DNA of 64,000 nt from Mycobacterium sp. 1274761.0. Lineage in GTDB: Bacteria; Actinomycetota; Actinomycetes; Mycobacteriales; Mycobacteriaceae. The translations under genes were made by a program, and so were the position numbers. Location of the stretch: the NCBI RefSeq assembly GCF_001668615.1, contig NZ_LZMC01000062.1, forward strand, positions 124,001-188,000, given 5' to 3'. The notes beneath the pieces are model-generated. The model worked only from the letters and a program-made list of their open reading frames with translations. It was not told the origin of the DNA and did no database searches. Within the stretch, counting starts at the first letter, position 1; each line of letters starts with the position of its first letter. Below are positions 50,688 to 59,658 of this stretch, piece after piece.

Positions 50688-52130
50688 CTACACCACGACG
50701 GTGGTGGGCTCCGGGGCGGTCGAACCGGTGACGCTGTGCCATGCGCGCGCCAACAACTCGATGGCCGCTGACAGTTCGTCCTCCGGCAGAGCATAGGGCA
50801 CCCGAACGAAGCGTTCCAGGGTGCCGTCGACGCCGAACCGCGGGCCTGCGGGCAGCTCGAGCCCCATCCGGGACGCCGCGGCCGACAGCGCCGTGCTCAT
50901 CGGAGCGGGCAGCCGGACCCACAGCGACATCCCGCCGACGCCTGGGCCGGGTTCCCAGTCGGGCAAGTGTCGCTCGAGCAGCGACAGCAGATGCGCCCGT
51001 CGCGCCCGTAGGATGTCGCGTCGCTCGGGCAGAAGCTCGTCGCAGCGGGCGAGAAGCCTTGCGGCAGTAAACTGTTCGAGCACCGGCGTGCCCATGTCGA
51101 TCGACGGGCGCAGCGCGGCGATGGTGGCGATCGTCGCCCGCTCGGCCCGGATCCAGCCGATGCGTAAGCCGCCCCAGAATGACTTCGACATCGAACCGAC
51201 GGTCAGCATCAGATCGCGTCGGGTCGCCATGGCCGCTGCCATGGGCTCGGGTACGGGCTCGTCGAGCCACATGTCGAGGATCGTCTCGTCGATGACGGTG
51301 CGCGTCCTGGTGTCGGCGATGATGTCCGCCAAACGCTTTCGGTCGTCGGTCGGCATCGTCAACCCGGTGGGATTCTGGTTGTCGAGAATGAAATAGGCCA
51401 GGCTGGGCGAGAGTTGTTGCACCGCAGCCTGTATTGCGTCGAGTTCCCAGCCGTCCTCGGTCATCGCCACCGGGACGGGCCGTGCGCCGACGGTGGTGAT
51501 CGTGGACAACGCACCGTGATAGGTGGGTTGCTCGACCAGCACCCGGTCGCCCGGCTGGACATAGGTTGCCAGAATCAAACCGATGGCGTGCAGCGCTCCG
51601 GTGGTGACCAGGACCTCGTCGGGCTCGGTGGGTAAGCCTCGCCGGCAATATCTTTCGGCGATCGCCTGCCGCAGCACTTCGACCCCGACGAGTTCGTGGC
51701 CGACTCGGTGCAGGTAGGGCGTGACGTCGTGGGTGGCGTCGACGAACGCCTCGCTGACGGCGGCGGCCGGGGCGGACAACGCGGCGGCGGCCAGGCTCAT
51801 CGACGGCGCTGTCGGATCGGCTCGCGGAGCGGGCGCGACGGGTAGCGCTGTGGTGCTGCGGGCGCCTCGGCGGGCGTTGAGGTATCCGTCGTCGCGCAGC
51901 TGCGCGTAGGCGGCGGTGACGGTCGTGCGGGAAATCCGCAGCGTCTCGGCCATCGCGCGCTCGCTGGGTAACCGCGCCCCCACCGGTATGCGCCCGTCGA
52001 CTACCAGCAGCCGGATGGCGTCGGCGAGGCCGTGATAAGCAGGCCCGCTGCGACTGGATGTGCGCCAGTTGCCGAGTTCGCGGGCCAGGAGGTCCACATC
52101 GAGCGCTCTGGCATGCAGTTCTACGGTCAT
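50688..52130 (-). CDS. MocR/PdxR-type GntR regulator with aminotransferase domain
   Basis: A 480-residue fusion: an N-terminal GntR winged helix (about 30-95, IPVGARLPSERAMAETLRIS) and a fold-type I aminotransferase domain with NPTG (253-256) and the PLP lysine K316 (SMSKSFWGG). MocR proteins usually act as PLP-responsive transcription factors. It is divergent from a YczE-like membrane protein gene, an arrangement known for MocR proteins of the YczR type in other actinobacteria and firmicutes. Start at 52130 (MTVELHARAL) is chosen over longer frames. It is convergent with serB, 3 nt apart. Confidence 0.93.
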   Translation of the reverse strand: MTVELHARALDVDLLARELGNWRTSSRSGPAYHGLADAIRLLVVDGRIPVGARLPSERAMAETLRISRTTVTAAYAQLRDDGYLNARRGARSTTALPVAPAPRADPTAPSMSLAAAALSAPAAAVSEAFVDATHDVTPYLHRVGHELVGVEVLRQAIAERYCRRGLPTEPDEVLVTTGALHAIGLILATYVQPGDRVLVEQPTYHGALSTITTVGARPVPVAMTEDGWELDAIQAAVQQLSPSLAYFILDNQNPTGLTMPTDDRKRLADIIADTRTRTVIDETILDMWLDEPVPEPMAAAMATRRDLMLTVGSMSKSFWGGLRIGWIRAERATIATIAALRPSIDMGTPVLEQFTAARLLARCDELLPERRDILRARRAHLLSLLERHLPDWEPGPGVGGMSLWVRLPAPMSTALSAAASRMGLELPAGPRFGVDGTLERFVRVPYALPEDELSAAIELLARAWHSVTGSTAPEPTTVVV

Positions 52131-52148
52131 TTGGAGGCCAGTATGCGC

Positions 52149-52177
52149 TGACTGGCTATTGATAAGCAAGCCAGTCA
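52149..52177. promoter_or_regulatory. MocR operator candidate
   Basis: TGACTGGCT and AGCCAGTCA are perfect 9-bp arms separated by 11 nt. A further CCAGT half site lies upstream in the same orientation as the right arm, giving the direct-plus-inverted pattern seen at MocR sites. It occupies the 63-nt space between the MocR gene and the small gene before yczE. Confidence 0.65.
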
Positions 52178-52193
52178 CAACGGATGCTGGGGC

Positions 52194-52346
52194 ATGCGTA
52201 CCACCTGGACATCCCGCCTGACCCGCCCGCTGGGGCGGATTTTCCGTCCCGCCAACCGCATCCCGGCCGAGTTCGTCGACCGCGACGCCGAGCGGATCGC
52301 CCACGAGATCGAGTTGATTCGGATTCGCTTCCCGCACCATGCGTAG
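52194..52346 (+). CDS. Small 50-residue protein upstream of the YczE-like gene
   Basis: The frame starts at ATG 52194 (MRTTWTSRLTRPLGR) and ends RIRFPHHA at a TAG. It is basic at the N-terminus with an amphipathic helix at the end (DRDAERIAHEIELIRIR). Its stop overlaps the start of the membrane-protein gene by 8 nt, so translation may be coupled. It is too short for many gene finders and I know no family. Good codon-position GC use supports coding. Confidence 0.55.
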   Translation: MRTTWTSRLTRPLGRIFRPANRIPAEFVDRDAERIAHEIELIRIRFPHHA

Positions 52347-53037
52347 CGCCGTGCTGAGCGGTGCAGCGCTGTTGGTGGGGCTGACCGGTTATGGCTTCTC
52401 GATGGCGTTGATGGTGCGGTCCGACCTCGGGCTCGACCCGTGGGACGTGTTCCACCAGGGGCTGGCGTTGAGGACTGGCATGACGATCGGTCTGGCGTCG
52501 GCCGTCGCGGGTGTGGCGGTCTTGCTGGGCTGGATCCCGCTGCGCAACCGGCCCGGCATCGGCACGGTCGCCAACGTCATCGTCATCGCCGTGACCGTCG
52601 ACGCCTCGCTCGCGCTGTTGCCAACGGCAACAACGTTTCCGGTGCGCATTGCGATGATGCTCGGGGCGGTCGTCCTCAACGCGATCAGCACGGTGCTCTA
52701 CATCGGTGCCGGTCTGGGCCCGGGTCCACGCGATGGGCTGATGACCGGGTTGGTCGCGCGAACGGGCTTGTCGGTGCGGCTGATCCGGACCTCGATCGAA
52801 GGCAGTGTGCTGTTGGTCGGCTGGCTGCTGGGGGGCACCGTGGGAATCGGCACGCTCGTCTACGCGTTCGGGATCGGTCCGCTCGTCCAGTTCTTCCTCG
52901 GGATCGCCCCGAAGCGCGTGTCCGGTGATTTGGGCGTGCACAGTCGCGCCAGGCGCAACCAAGCACGCCGAAATCGCTTCACTACGATGGGCGAGTGCCC
53001 GAGTCCGGAAGCGACAGCGTCGACCCCGACCTGCTGA
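52339..53037 (+). CDS. YczE-like membrane protein
   Basis: A 232-residue membrane protein with about five hydrophobic helices. The family signature LGLDPWDVFHQGLA follows the first helix, and GLGPGPRDGLMTGL lies in the middle. YczE proteins are of unknown transport or scaffold role and are commonly paired with a MocR regulator, as here. The 3' 43 nt overlap the next gene, and the polar C-terminal tail may be of little importance. It opens a long plus-strand operon-like string. Confidence 0.88.
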   Translation: MRSAVLSGAALLVGLTGYGFSMALMVRSDLGLDPWDVFHQGLALRTGMTIGLASAVAGVAVLLGWIPLRNRPGIGTVANVIVIAVTVDASLALLPTATTFPVRIAMMLGAVVLNAISTVLYIGAGLGPGPRDGLMTGLVARTGLSVRLIRTSIEGSVLLVGWLLGGTVGIGTLVYAFGIGPLVQFFLGIAPKRVSGDLGVHSRARRNQARRNRFTTMGECPSPEATASTPTC

Positions 53038-53834
53038 TCGACTTCGCCAAGGTCACCCTGCGGCGCGGCGGGCAGACGCTCGTCGGCCCCATCACATGGT
53101 CAGTGGAGCTCGACGAACGCTGGGTGATCATCGGTCCGAACGGCGCCGGCAAGACCTCCCTGCTGCGGATCGCCGCCGCCACCGAGTACCCGTCGTCAGG
53201 CACCGCTTACGTCCTCGGCGAGCGCCTCGGCCGGACGGACATGTCCGAGCTGCGCGCCCGCGTCGGTCTATCCAGCTCGGCGCTGTCGCAACGGGTGCCC
53301 GACGGGGAAGTCGTGCGCGACCTCGTCGTCTCGGCGGGCTACGCGGTGCTAGGCCGGTGGCGTGAGCAATACGACGACGTCGACTACACCCAAGCGATCG
53401 ACATGCTGGAAAGCGTCGGCGCTGAACACCTCGCCGAGCGCACCTACGAGACGCTGTCGGAGGGCGAACGCAAGCGCGTGCTGATCGCTCGCTCGTTGAT
53501 GACCGACCCGGAGCTGCTGCTACTCGACGAGCCCGCGGCCGGACTCGATCTGGGCGGCCGCGAGGAGCTGGTCGCGCGGCTGGAGGATCTGGCCGCCGAC
53601 CCCGACGCCCCGGCGATCGTCCTGGTCACCCACCACGTCGAGGAGATCCCTCGCGGCTTCAGTCATGCCCTGATCCTGTCGGAGGGGCGGGCCATCGACG
53701 CCGGGCTGCTGAGCGACGTGCTGACCTCGGAGAATCTGTCGAAGGCCTTCGGCCAGTCCATCGCCCTCGAGTACATCGACGGCCGTTACTTCGCCCGGCG
53801 CACCAGAAGCCGGGCAGCGCACAGGAGGCGTTGA
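52995..53834 (+). CDS. ABC transporter ATP-binding protein (Rv3041c-like)
   Basis: A 279-residue ABC ATPase. Walker A GPNGAGKTS is at 47-55, the signature is LSEGERKRVLIARSL, and Walker B is LLLLDEPAAGLDL. The H-loop His lies in VTHHVEEI. It resembles the PhnK/ModF-like soluble ABC ATPases; no permease gene is next to it, so a transporter partner is not evident. GTG 52995 lies inside the YczE gene (43-nt overlap). Its stop overlaps the NUDIX start (TGATG). Same order as M. tuberculosis Rv3041c-Rv3040c. Confidence 0.92.
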   Translation: MPESGSDSVDPDLLIDFAKVTLRRGGQTLVGPITWSVELDERWVIIGPNGAGKTSLLRIAAATEYPSSGTAYVLGERLGRTDMSELRARVGLSSSALSQRVPDGEVVRDLVVSAGYAVLGRWREQYDDVDYTQAIDMLESVGAEHLAERTYETLSEGERKRVLIARSLMTDPELLLLDEPAAGLDLGGREELVARLEDLAADPDAPAIVLVTHHVEEIPRGFSHALILSEGRAIDAGLLSDVLTSENLSKAFGQSIALEYIDGRYFARRTRSRAAHRRR

Positions 53835-54640
53835 TGACTGAGCCGCTCGTCCCGCGGCCGGCGGCGACCGTGATGCTTATCCGGGATAAGCGCGCGGGCT
53901 TCGCCCGGGGAATTGAAGTGTTTCTCATGAGGCGGCACCGCAAGATGGACTTCGTCGGGGGAGTAATGGTGTTCCCCGGCGGCGGGGTCGACGATCGCGA
54001 CCGCAACGCCGACATCGCCTGGCACGGACCCGACACATTCTGGTGGGGCGAGCGGCTGGGCACCGATCCCGCGCTCGCCGAGGCATTGGTCTGCGCGGCG
54101 GCCCGCGAGACATTCGAAGAGTGCGGCGTGCTGTTCGCGGGCGCCGCCGATGATCCCGACCTGCTGGTGGACGACGCCTCGATCTACCGCGAGCAGCGGG
54201 CCGCATTGGTCAGCAAGGAGCTGTCCTTCGCCGAGTTCCTTCGCTCGGAGAAGCTGATGCTGCGCTCCGACCTGCTGCGGCCCTGGGCGAACTGGGTGAC
54301 GCCGAAGGAGGAACGCACCCGGCGCTACGACACCTACTTCTTCGTTGGTGCGCTGCCCGACGGACAACGCGCCGACGGTGACAACACCGAGTCCGACCGT
54401 GCCGACTGGGTCACCCCGGAGGCCGCGCTCGACGACTTCGCGGCGCATCGGAGCTTCCTGTTGCCGCCGACGTGGACGCAGCTCGACGCGCTGGCGGGAC
54501 ACACGGTCGCCGAGGTGCTCGCCGTCGAACGCAAGATCGTGCCCATCTCGCCGAACATGAGCATGACCGACGGCAACCTCGAGTTCGAGTTCTTCGACGG
54601 CGAGCGCTACAACAAGGCGCTGGGGGGCCGCACCCCGTGA
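53834..54640 (+). CDS. NUDIX hydrolase (Rv3040c-like)
   Basis: A 268-residue NUDIX protein. The Nudix box is split by an insert of about 40 residues between [10 protein letters not shown] and RETFEECGV, as in the NUDT7/NUDT19-like acyl-CoA diphosphatases. It may therefore cleave CoA derivatives; this fits the enoyl-CoA hydratase gene that follows. ATG 53834 follows a perfect AGGAGG site and overlaps the upstream stop. The stop overlaps the next GTG. Confidence 0.9.
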   Translation: MTEPLVPRPAATVMLIRDKRAGFARGIEVFLMRRHRKMDFVGGVMVFPGGGVDDRDRNADIAWHGPDTFWWGERLGTDPALAEALVCAAARETFEECGVLFAGAADDPDLLVDDASIYREQRAALVSKELSFAEFLRSEKLMLRSDLLRPWANWVTPKEERTRRYDTYFFVGALPDGQRADGDNTESDRADWVTPEAALDDFAAHRSFLLPPTWTQLDALAGHTVAEVLAVERKIVPISPNMSMTDGNLEFEFFDGERYNKALGGRTP

Positions 54641-55287
54641 GGGAGTTCGTCAGCGTCCACACTTTCGACGAGCATCCCGGCATCGCCACCCTGCTGCTGT
54701 CGCGGCCGCCGACAAACGCGTTGACCCGGCAGATGTATCGCGAAATCATCTCTGCCGCAGGAGAAGTCAGCGCGCGTGACGATATCTCCGCGGTGATCGT
54801 CTTCGGTGGGCACGAAATCTTCTCGGCCGGCGACGACGTGTCGGTGCGGGCGACGCTGACCGCACAAGAGGCCGCCCGGGCAGACGAGGTTGGTCGAGAG
54901 GCCTGTGACGCGCTTGCTGCGATCAGCAAGCCGACCGTCGCCGCCATCACCGGCTACGCCCTCGGCAGCGGGCTGACCCTGGCGTTGGCCGCGGACTGGC
55001 GGGTGGCGGGCGACAACGCCAAGGTCGGCGCGACGGAGATCCTGTCCGGGTTTGCGCCCGGCGAGACGAGCCGGCTGGCCCGCACGGCTGGCGACAGCAA
55101 GGCCAAGGACCTCGTATTCTCCGGACGGTTCGTCAACGCCAAGGAGGCCGCGGCCCTCGGCTTAGTCGACGAGCTGGTGGCGCCAGACGACGTCTACGAC
55201 GCCGCGGTGGCGTGGGTGCAGCGCCTGGTCAGCCATCCGCCGCAGGTTCTCGCTGCCGCCAAGGCGACGTTCGACGGCTCCCGTTAG
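54637..55287 (+). CDS. echA17: Enoyl-CoA hydratase/isomerase, short EchA17
   Basis: A 216-residue crotonase-fold protein similar to EchA17 (Rv3039c). The oxyanion-hole motifs are HEIFSAGDD and [19 protein letters not shown], and the acidic residue of GATEILSG is present. The second catalytic Glu of classical hydratases is not seen, as in the M. tuberculosis protein. The protein stops about 38 residues earlier than EchA17 and lacks its C-terminal helices; the next gene begins 10 nt later. The GTG start overlaps the NUDIX stop (GTGA). Confidence 0.88.
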   Translation: MREFVSVHTFDEHPGIATLLLSRPPTNALTRQMYREIISAAGEVSARDDISAVIVFGGHEIFSAGDDVSVRATLTAQEAARADEVGREACDALAAISKPTVAAITGYALGSGLTLALAADWRVAGDNAKVGATEILSGFAPGETSRLARTAGDSKAKDLVFSGRFVNAKEAAALGLVDELVAPDDVYDAAVAWVQRLVSHPPQVLAAAKATFDGSR

Positions 55288-55297
55288 GCTGCCCTGC

Positions 55298-56296
55298 ATG
55301 AGTTTCGAGGAACCCGACGCTGGACTCGATGTCGCCGGCCTGCCGGCTCCGAACCCGCACGCCACGGCGGAGCAGGTGGAGGCGGCCCGCAACGACTCCA
55401 AGCTCGCCCAGGTGCTGTACCACGACTGGGAGGCCGAGAGCTACGACGAGAAATGGTCGATCTCCTACGACAAGCGGTGCGTTGACTATGCCCGTGACCT
55501 GTTCGACGCCACCGTGCCGTTCTCCGAACAGCGGAAGCTGCCCTACGACCGCGCGCTCGAGCTGGGTTGTGGCAGCGGGTTCTTCCTGTTGAATCTCATC
55601 CAGGCGGGCGTGGCGCGGCGTGGTTCGGTCACCGACCTGTCTCCCGGCATGGTCAAGGTCGCCACCCGCAACGGCGAGAATCTCGACCTCGAGATCGACG
55701 GACGTGTGGCCGACGCCGAGCGCATTCCCTATGACGACAACACCTTCGACCTGGTCGTGGGTCACGCGGTGCTGCACCACATTCCCGACGTCGAGCTGTC
55801 GCTGCGCGAGGTGGTCCGGGTGCTCAAACCGGGCGGCCGGTTCCTGTTCGCCGGTGAGCCCACGAACTCCGGCGAGAACTACGCCCGCCCGCTGTCGACG
55901 TTGACGTGGAGGGCGGTGACCAACGTGACCCGGCTGCCCGGACTGTCGGGCTGGCGTCGGCCGCAGGCCGAGCTCGACGAATCGTCGCGCGCGGCAGCGC
56001 TCGAGGCGATCGTCGATCTGCACACGTTCTCGCCGCAAGACCTCGAACGCATGGCGCGCAACGCGGGTGCTGTTGATATCTCAACCAGCACAACTGAATT
56101 CACCGCCGCGATGCTCGGCTGGCCGATCCGCACGTTCGAAGCGGCGGTGCCGCCCGGCCGATTGGGGTGGGGCTGGGCGAAGTTCGCGTTCACCAGCTGG
56201 ATGACGCTGAGCTGGGTGGACCACAACCTGTGGCGCCGCGTCGTGCCGAAGGGCTGGTTCTACAACGTCATGGTAACTGGGGTCAAACCGTCGTAG
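55298..56296 (+). CDS. SAM-dependent methyltransferase (Rv3038c-like)
   Basis: A 332-residue class I methyltransferase. Motif I is ALELGCGSGFFLLNL, the acidic motif follows in DLSPGMV, and VVGHAVLHHIPDVE and LKPGGRFLFAGEP mark motifs post-I to III. The C-terminal 120 residues have two hydrophobic stretches near the end, suggesting membrane contact. Its M. tuberculosis homologue Rv3038c is considered essential and lies beside the methylglucose lipopolysaccharide genes. Substrate unproven. Preceded by echA17 with a 10-nt gap. Confidence 0.92.
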   Translation: MSFEEPDAGLDVAGLPAPNPHATAEQVEAARNDSKLAQVLYHDWEAESYDEKWSISYDKRCVDYARDLFDATVPFSEQRKLPYDRALELGCGSGFFLLNLIQAGVARRGSVTDLSPGMVKVATRNGENLDLEIDGRVADAERIPYDDNTFDLVVGHAVLHHIPDVELSLREVVRVLKPGGRFLFAGEPTNSGENYARPLSTLTWRAVTNVTRLPGLSGWRRPQAELDESSRAAALEAIVDLHTFSPQDLERMARNAGAVDISTSTTEFTAAMLGWPIRTFEAAVPPGRLGWGWAKFAFTSWMTLSWVDHNLWRRVVPKGWFYNVMVTGVKPS

Positions 56297-57456
56297 ATTT
56301 CACACCAGAAGCCGTCGCCTACCTGAGCAGCGAAACCGGAGCGCAAGCGCTGCGCGATGTCGACGGCTTCCGGCTGACCGAGGCGACCCGCGTCTCGGAT
56401 ATCGCCTCGGTACGAAGGCAATTCGGCCACCACGCTCCGGCGCTGGTGGAAACGGTGCTGCTGCGTCGACGCGCAATGGCGAAGTTTGCCGACCCCAGCG
56501 GTTGGCTGTTCACCGACGATGCGCTGCAACAGGCCACGGCTCAACCCGTGGCCCACCACCGGGCCCGGCGGCTGGCCGGTGGCACCGTGCATGACGTCAC
56601 ATGTTCGATCGGCACAGAGCTTGCCGCGCTGCGGAACTCGGTCGCACTGCTCATCGGCAGCGACATCGATCCGGTTCGGTTGGCGATGGCCCGCCACAAC
56701 GCCGGTGGCGTGCCACTGTGCCGGGCCGACGCGTTGCGACCCGTCACCCGCGACGCCGTCGTGCTCGCCGATCCGGCGCGCCGACGATCCGGGCGGCGGC
56801 GGTTCGACCCCCGCGATTACACCCCGCCGCTGAACGGCCTGCTCGACATTTATCGTAACCGGCTACTCGTCGTAAAGTGCGCTCCGGGAATCGATTTCGC
56901 GCAAGTCGAGAGGCTCGGCTTCACCGGCGAGGTCGAGGTCACCTCGTGGGCCGGCAGCGTGCGCGAGGCCTGCCTGTGGTCGGTGGGCCTGGCAGAAGCG
57001 GGGGTGCGGCGCCGCGCGACCTTACTGGACACCGGCGAGCAGATCACCGACGCCGAACCCGACGACTGCCCGGTCGCGCAGGCAGGACGGTGGATCGTCG
57101 ACCCCGACGGGGCGGTGGTGCGTGCGGGGCTGGTCTGCCACTACGCAGCCAGGCACGGCTTATGGCAACTCGACTCGGATATCGCCTACCTGTCGGGAGA
57201 CCGATTGCCCGACGGCGTGCGCGGGTTCGAGGTTCTCGACGAGCTGGGCTACCAGGAGAAGCGGCTGCGGCAGGCCCTCTGCGCACACGACGCAGGCGCC
57301 GTCGAAATCCTGGTTCGCGGCGTCGACGTCGACCCGGACGCGTTGCGCAGGCGGCTGAAGCTACGCGGTTCCCGACAGGTGTCGATCGTGATCACCCGCA
57401 TAGGTTCCGGCTCGGCAAGTCGGGCAACGGCATTCATCTGCCGGCCGTCACGCTGA
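56230..57456 (+). CDS. THUMP-like methyltransferase family protein (Rv3037c-like)
   Basis: A protein of about 400 residues related to Rv3037c, a class I methyltransferase-like fold with a C-terminal THUMP-like domain. Visible are the SAM-site region VHDVTCSIGTELAAL with GSDIDPVRLAMARHN, and LADPARR in place of the usual catalytic motif. The conserved protein begins around VVDFTPEAVAYL (near 56290), but no ATG, GTG or TTG lies there. The nearest is GTG 56230, which overlaps the previous gene by 67 nt; TTG 56167 is further. Rv3037c has been placed among putative methylglucose lipopolysaccharide genes. Confidence 0.85.
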   Translation: MAPRRAEGLVLQRHGNWGQTVVDFTPEAVAYLSSETGAQALRDVDGFRLTEATRVSDIASVRRQFGHHAPALVETVLLRRRAMAKFADPSGWLFTDDALQQATAQPVAHHRARRLAGGTVHDVTCSIGTELAALRNSVALLIGSDIDPVRLAMARHNAGGVPLCRADALRPVTRDAVVLADPARRRSGRRRFDPRDYTPPLNGLLDIYRNRLLVVKCAPGIDFAQVERLGFTGEVEVTSWAGSVREACLWSVGLAEAGVRRRATLLDTGEQITDAEPDDCPVAQAGRWIVDPDGAVVRAGLVCHYAARHGLWQLDSDIAYLSGDRLPDGVRGFEVLDELGYQEKRLRQALCAHDAGAVEILVRGVDVDPDALRRRLKLRGSRQVSIVITRIGSGSASRATAFICRPSR

Positions 57457-57534
57457 TAACCCGGTTTCTTGTCGCCTGTATTGTTGCCTCGGCGGCTACG
57501 GGGCCGCTCCTGGACCTTTATGAGGATTACACCC

Positions 57535-58260
57535 ATGCGTATCGCCACGTCGGTTCTCGCTGCCACTACGGCCGTATTCGTCGGTTTCTCCAGCGTCGTC
57601 GGCGCATCGCCGGCTTCCGCGGCGCCGCCGAAGTGTTCGGATCTCAAGGGCAACCTTGTCGGGCAGAATTGCGTGATCGAGGAAGCTGATACCGGTTACA
57701 ACCTGCGCATCACCTACCCGGCCGGCTACCCGGACGTGCAGGCCGTTTTCGACTGGGTCAAGCAGACGCGTGACGGATTCGTCAACGTTGCCAAGTCGCC
57801 CGACTCGCGCACCCATCCCTACCAACTGGAAGTCACGTCCACTGAATACAACTCGGCGGTTCCGCCGCGCGGCACGCAGTCGGTGGTTTTCAAGGTCTAC
57901 CAGGACGTCGGCGGGGCGCGTCCGCAGACGTTCTTCAAGGCGTTCAACTGGGATCAGACGCTGCGCTGGCCGATTGTGCTCGACTCTGGCGGCCGCGAGA
58001 AAACACAACCACTTTTCCAGCCCGGCACCAACCCGTGGCCGGTGATCTTCCCGCTCGTGCAGGCCGAGTTGGAGAAGCAGACGGGAACCAAACCCACCAT
58101 CGCGCCGGAGGTCGGCTTGAACCCGGCGACCTACGAGAACTTCGCTATCCAAAACGACACACTCGTCTTCTTCTTCGCCCAGGGAGCGGTCCTGCCGGAT
58201 TCGGCGGGCGCGCTCACCGTGCCGATTCCGCGGGCACCCGTCGACCGGATGATCGCCTAG
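57535..58260 (+). CDS. Exported TB22.2-like protein (Rv3036c family)
   Basis: A 241-residue exported protein. The N-terminus is a Sec signal (MRIATSVLAATTAVF, cleavage near ASAAP). The mature part carries an RsiV/DUF3298-like domain (TGYNLRITYPAGYPDVQAVFDWVKQ and NDTLVFFFAQGAVLP). The M. tuberculosis homologue has been reported as an exported esterase, but a Ser-His-Asp triad is not evident to me here. ATG 57535 follows a TGAGGA site; ATG 57520 is an alternative. Ends 3 nt from a convergent gene. Confidence 0.9.
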   Translation: MRIATSVLAATTAVFVGFSSVVGASPASAAPPKCSDLKGNLVGQNCVIEEADTGYNLRITYPAGYPDVQAVFDWVKQTRDGFVNVAKSPDSRTHPYQLEVTSTEYNSAVPPRGTQSVVFKVYQDVGGARPQTFFKAFNWDQTLRWPIVLDSGGREKTQPLFQPGTNPWPVIFPLVQAELEKQTGTKPTIAPEVGLNPATYENFAIQNDTLVFFFAQGAVLPDSAGALTVPIPRAPVDRMIA

Positions 58261-58263
58261 CCG

Positions 58264-59598
58264 CTAACGGGGCCCGAAGCCGTAGACCTGTCCGACGCTG
58301 GTCGTGACGACGACCCGGCGGTCGTGGCCGATCGACACCCCGACCGGATACCCGGCCGCTTCCGGCACCCGATATTTGTTCACGGTGCGACCGTCGCCTG
58401 GGTCGAACACCAGCAGAGCCTGGCCGTTCTCACCGTCCTTGACGACGGTGTAGGCGACGTGTGAGCCCGCTTGGCTGGCCGTGGTCAGCGGTGTGATGTC
58501 ATCGCGCGTCCACACCACGTCGACGTGGTCACCGCGGTCACGGAACGCGGCCAGCTTGGTGGCCGATCCGCCGCCGGCGAGGATCAAGCCGTCAGGCGCC
58601 ACGGAGGGCGGGGTCGACGACTGGAACGACAGTGGCTTCGACCACTTCGGTTTGCCGTTGGTGGCGTCTAGCGCCCACAACGTTTCGTCGCGGCCGTTGA
58701 CATAGATGGTCGACCCGTCGGCAGACGCGACCGGGCTCGCGAGTGTTCCCGCCTTGACCGCGTCGCTGGTCCAGGCCACCGCCAGATTCGGGGTGCTCTC
58801 GGGTCGGTACTTCAGCCCGACGAGCACGGAGGCCGGCGCGCCGGGCCGCCACACCGGCACCACCACGACGCCGGATCCGTCGGCGAAGGCGGGCGCGGCT
58901 GCGACCGGGCACTGCGGCCGTGCCGGCCGGCAATCGGCCAGTCCCCGCTGGGAATCCGTCGGGTCGATGCCTTCGACCAGATCCAGCGGAGTCCCGATCA
59001 CCGTTCCGCGGTGGGCGTCGAACAGCAGCACCTGTCCTAGATGCGTCACGACCAGAAGATGGTCGGGCGCCAGAATCCTTGCCGTGGTGGGCATCCCGAT
59101 GACCGGCTGCCGCCACCTGATCCACTGCGTGGGCGGAAACGACAGCATGGCGCCGGGCTGACCGATGTAGAGATTGTCGAATCCGTCCCACAACGGGCTG
59201 GACGATCCGCCGCCCTGCCACAGCCGTGTGCACCAGCGCTGGCGGCCGTTGTTGTCGGCCTCCCACACCATCAGCGAGCAGCCCGCCGGGGTCTGCCCGT
59301 TGACCGCCAGATACGGCCCCGACCCGAGCACCGCCGCGGCGTCGAGCTCACCCTTCACCGAGCGGCTCCACCGCAGATCCAGCGCTTCGGCGCCGGCCAG
59401 ACTGGTGTAGCTGCTGTTGGCGGCGTCGGCGTACTGGGCGGGCCAGCCGTCGGACGCATGCGCCTGGACCCAGGAGTCGGTGTTACCGCACCCGGCAAGC
59501 GCACCGGTGGTCAGCGCCGTCAATACCGACACGGCCGCCACGATTAATCGCCGGAACACTCGATCCTTCCCGTCGCTGTTGGAGGCATTGAGAGGCAT
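58264..59598 (-). CDS. PQQ-type beta-propeller lipoprotein (Rv3035-like)
   Basis: A protein of about 444 residues with a lipoprotein signal (lipobox ALAGC) followed by repeated beta-propeller blades of the PQQ/BamB type (LRWSRSVKGELDAAAVLGSG, GTIYVNGRDETLWALDATNGKPKW-like strands with Trp-docking motifs, LLVFDPGDGRTV). It lies on the outer side of the membrane and may act as a scaffold in envelope assembly; no cofactor-binding residues of true PQQ enzymes are evident. The ATG at 59598 is uncertain; GTG 59610 or a later GTG may be used. Confidence 0.88.
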   Translation of the reverse strand: MPLNASNSDGKDRVFRRLIVAAVSVLTALTTGALAGCGNTDSWVQAHASDGWPAQYADAANSSYTSLAGAEALDLRWSRSVKGELDAAAVLGSGPYLAVNGQTPAGCSLMVWEADNNGRQRWCTRLWQGGGSSSPLWDGFDNLYIGQPGAMLSFPPTQWIRWRQPVIGMPTTARILAPDHLLVVTHLGQVLLFDAHRGTVIGTPLDLVEGIDPTDSQRGLADCRPARPQCPVAAAPAFADGSGVVVVPVWRPGAPASVLVGLKYRPESTPNLAVAWTSDAVKAGTLASPVASADGSTIYVNGRDETLWALDATNGKPKWSKPLSFQSSTPPSVAPDGLILAGGGSATKLAAFRDRGDHVDVVWTRDDITPLTTASQAGSHVAYTVVKDGENGQALLVFDPGDGRTVNKYRVPEAAGYPVGVSIGHDRRVVVTTSVGQVYGFGPR

Positions 59599-59658
59599 TG
59601 ATAGGCCCACGTGAGGGTAACCGCTCAGGGCTCAGACGCTCGCGTAGGCTTTCCGGCC

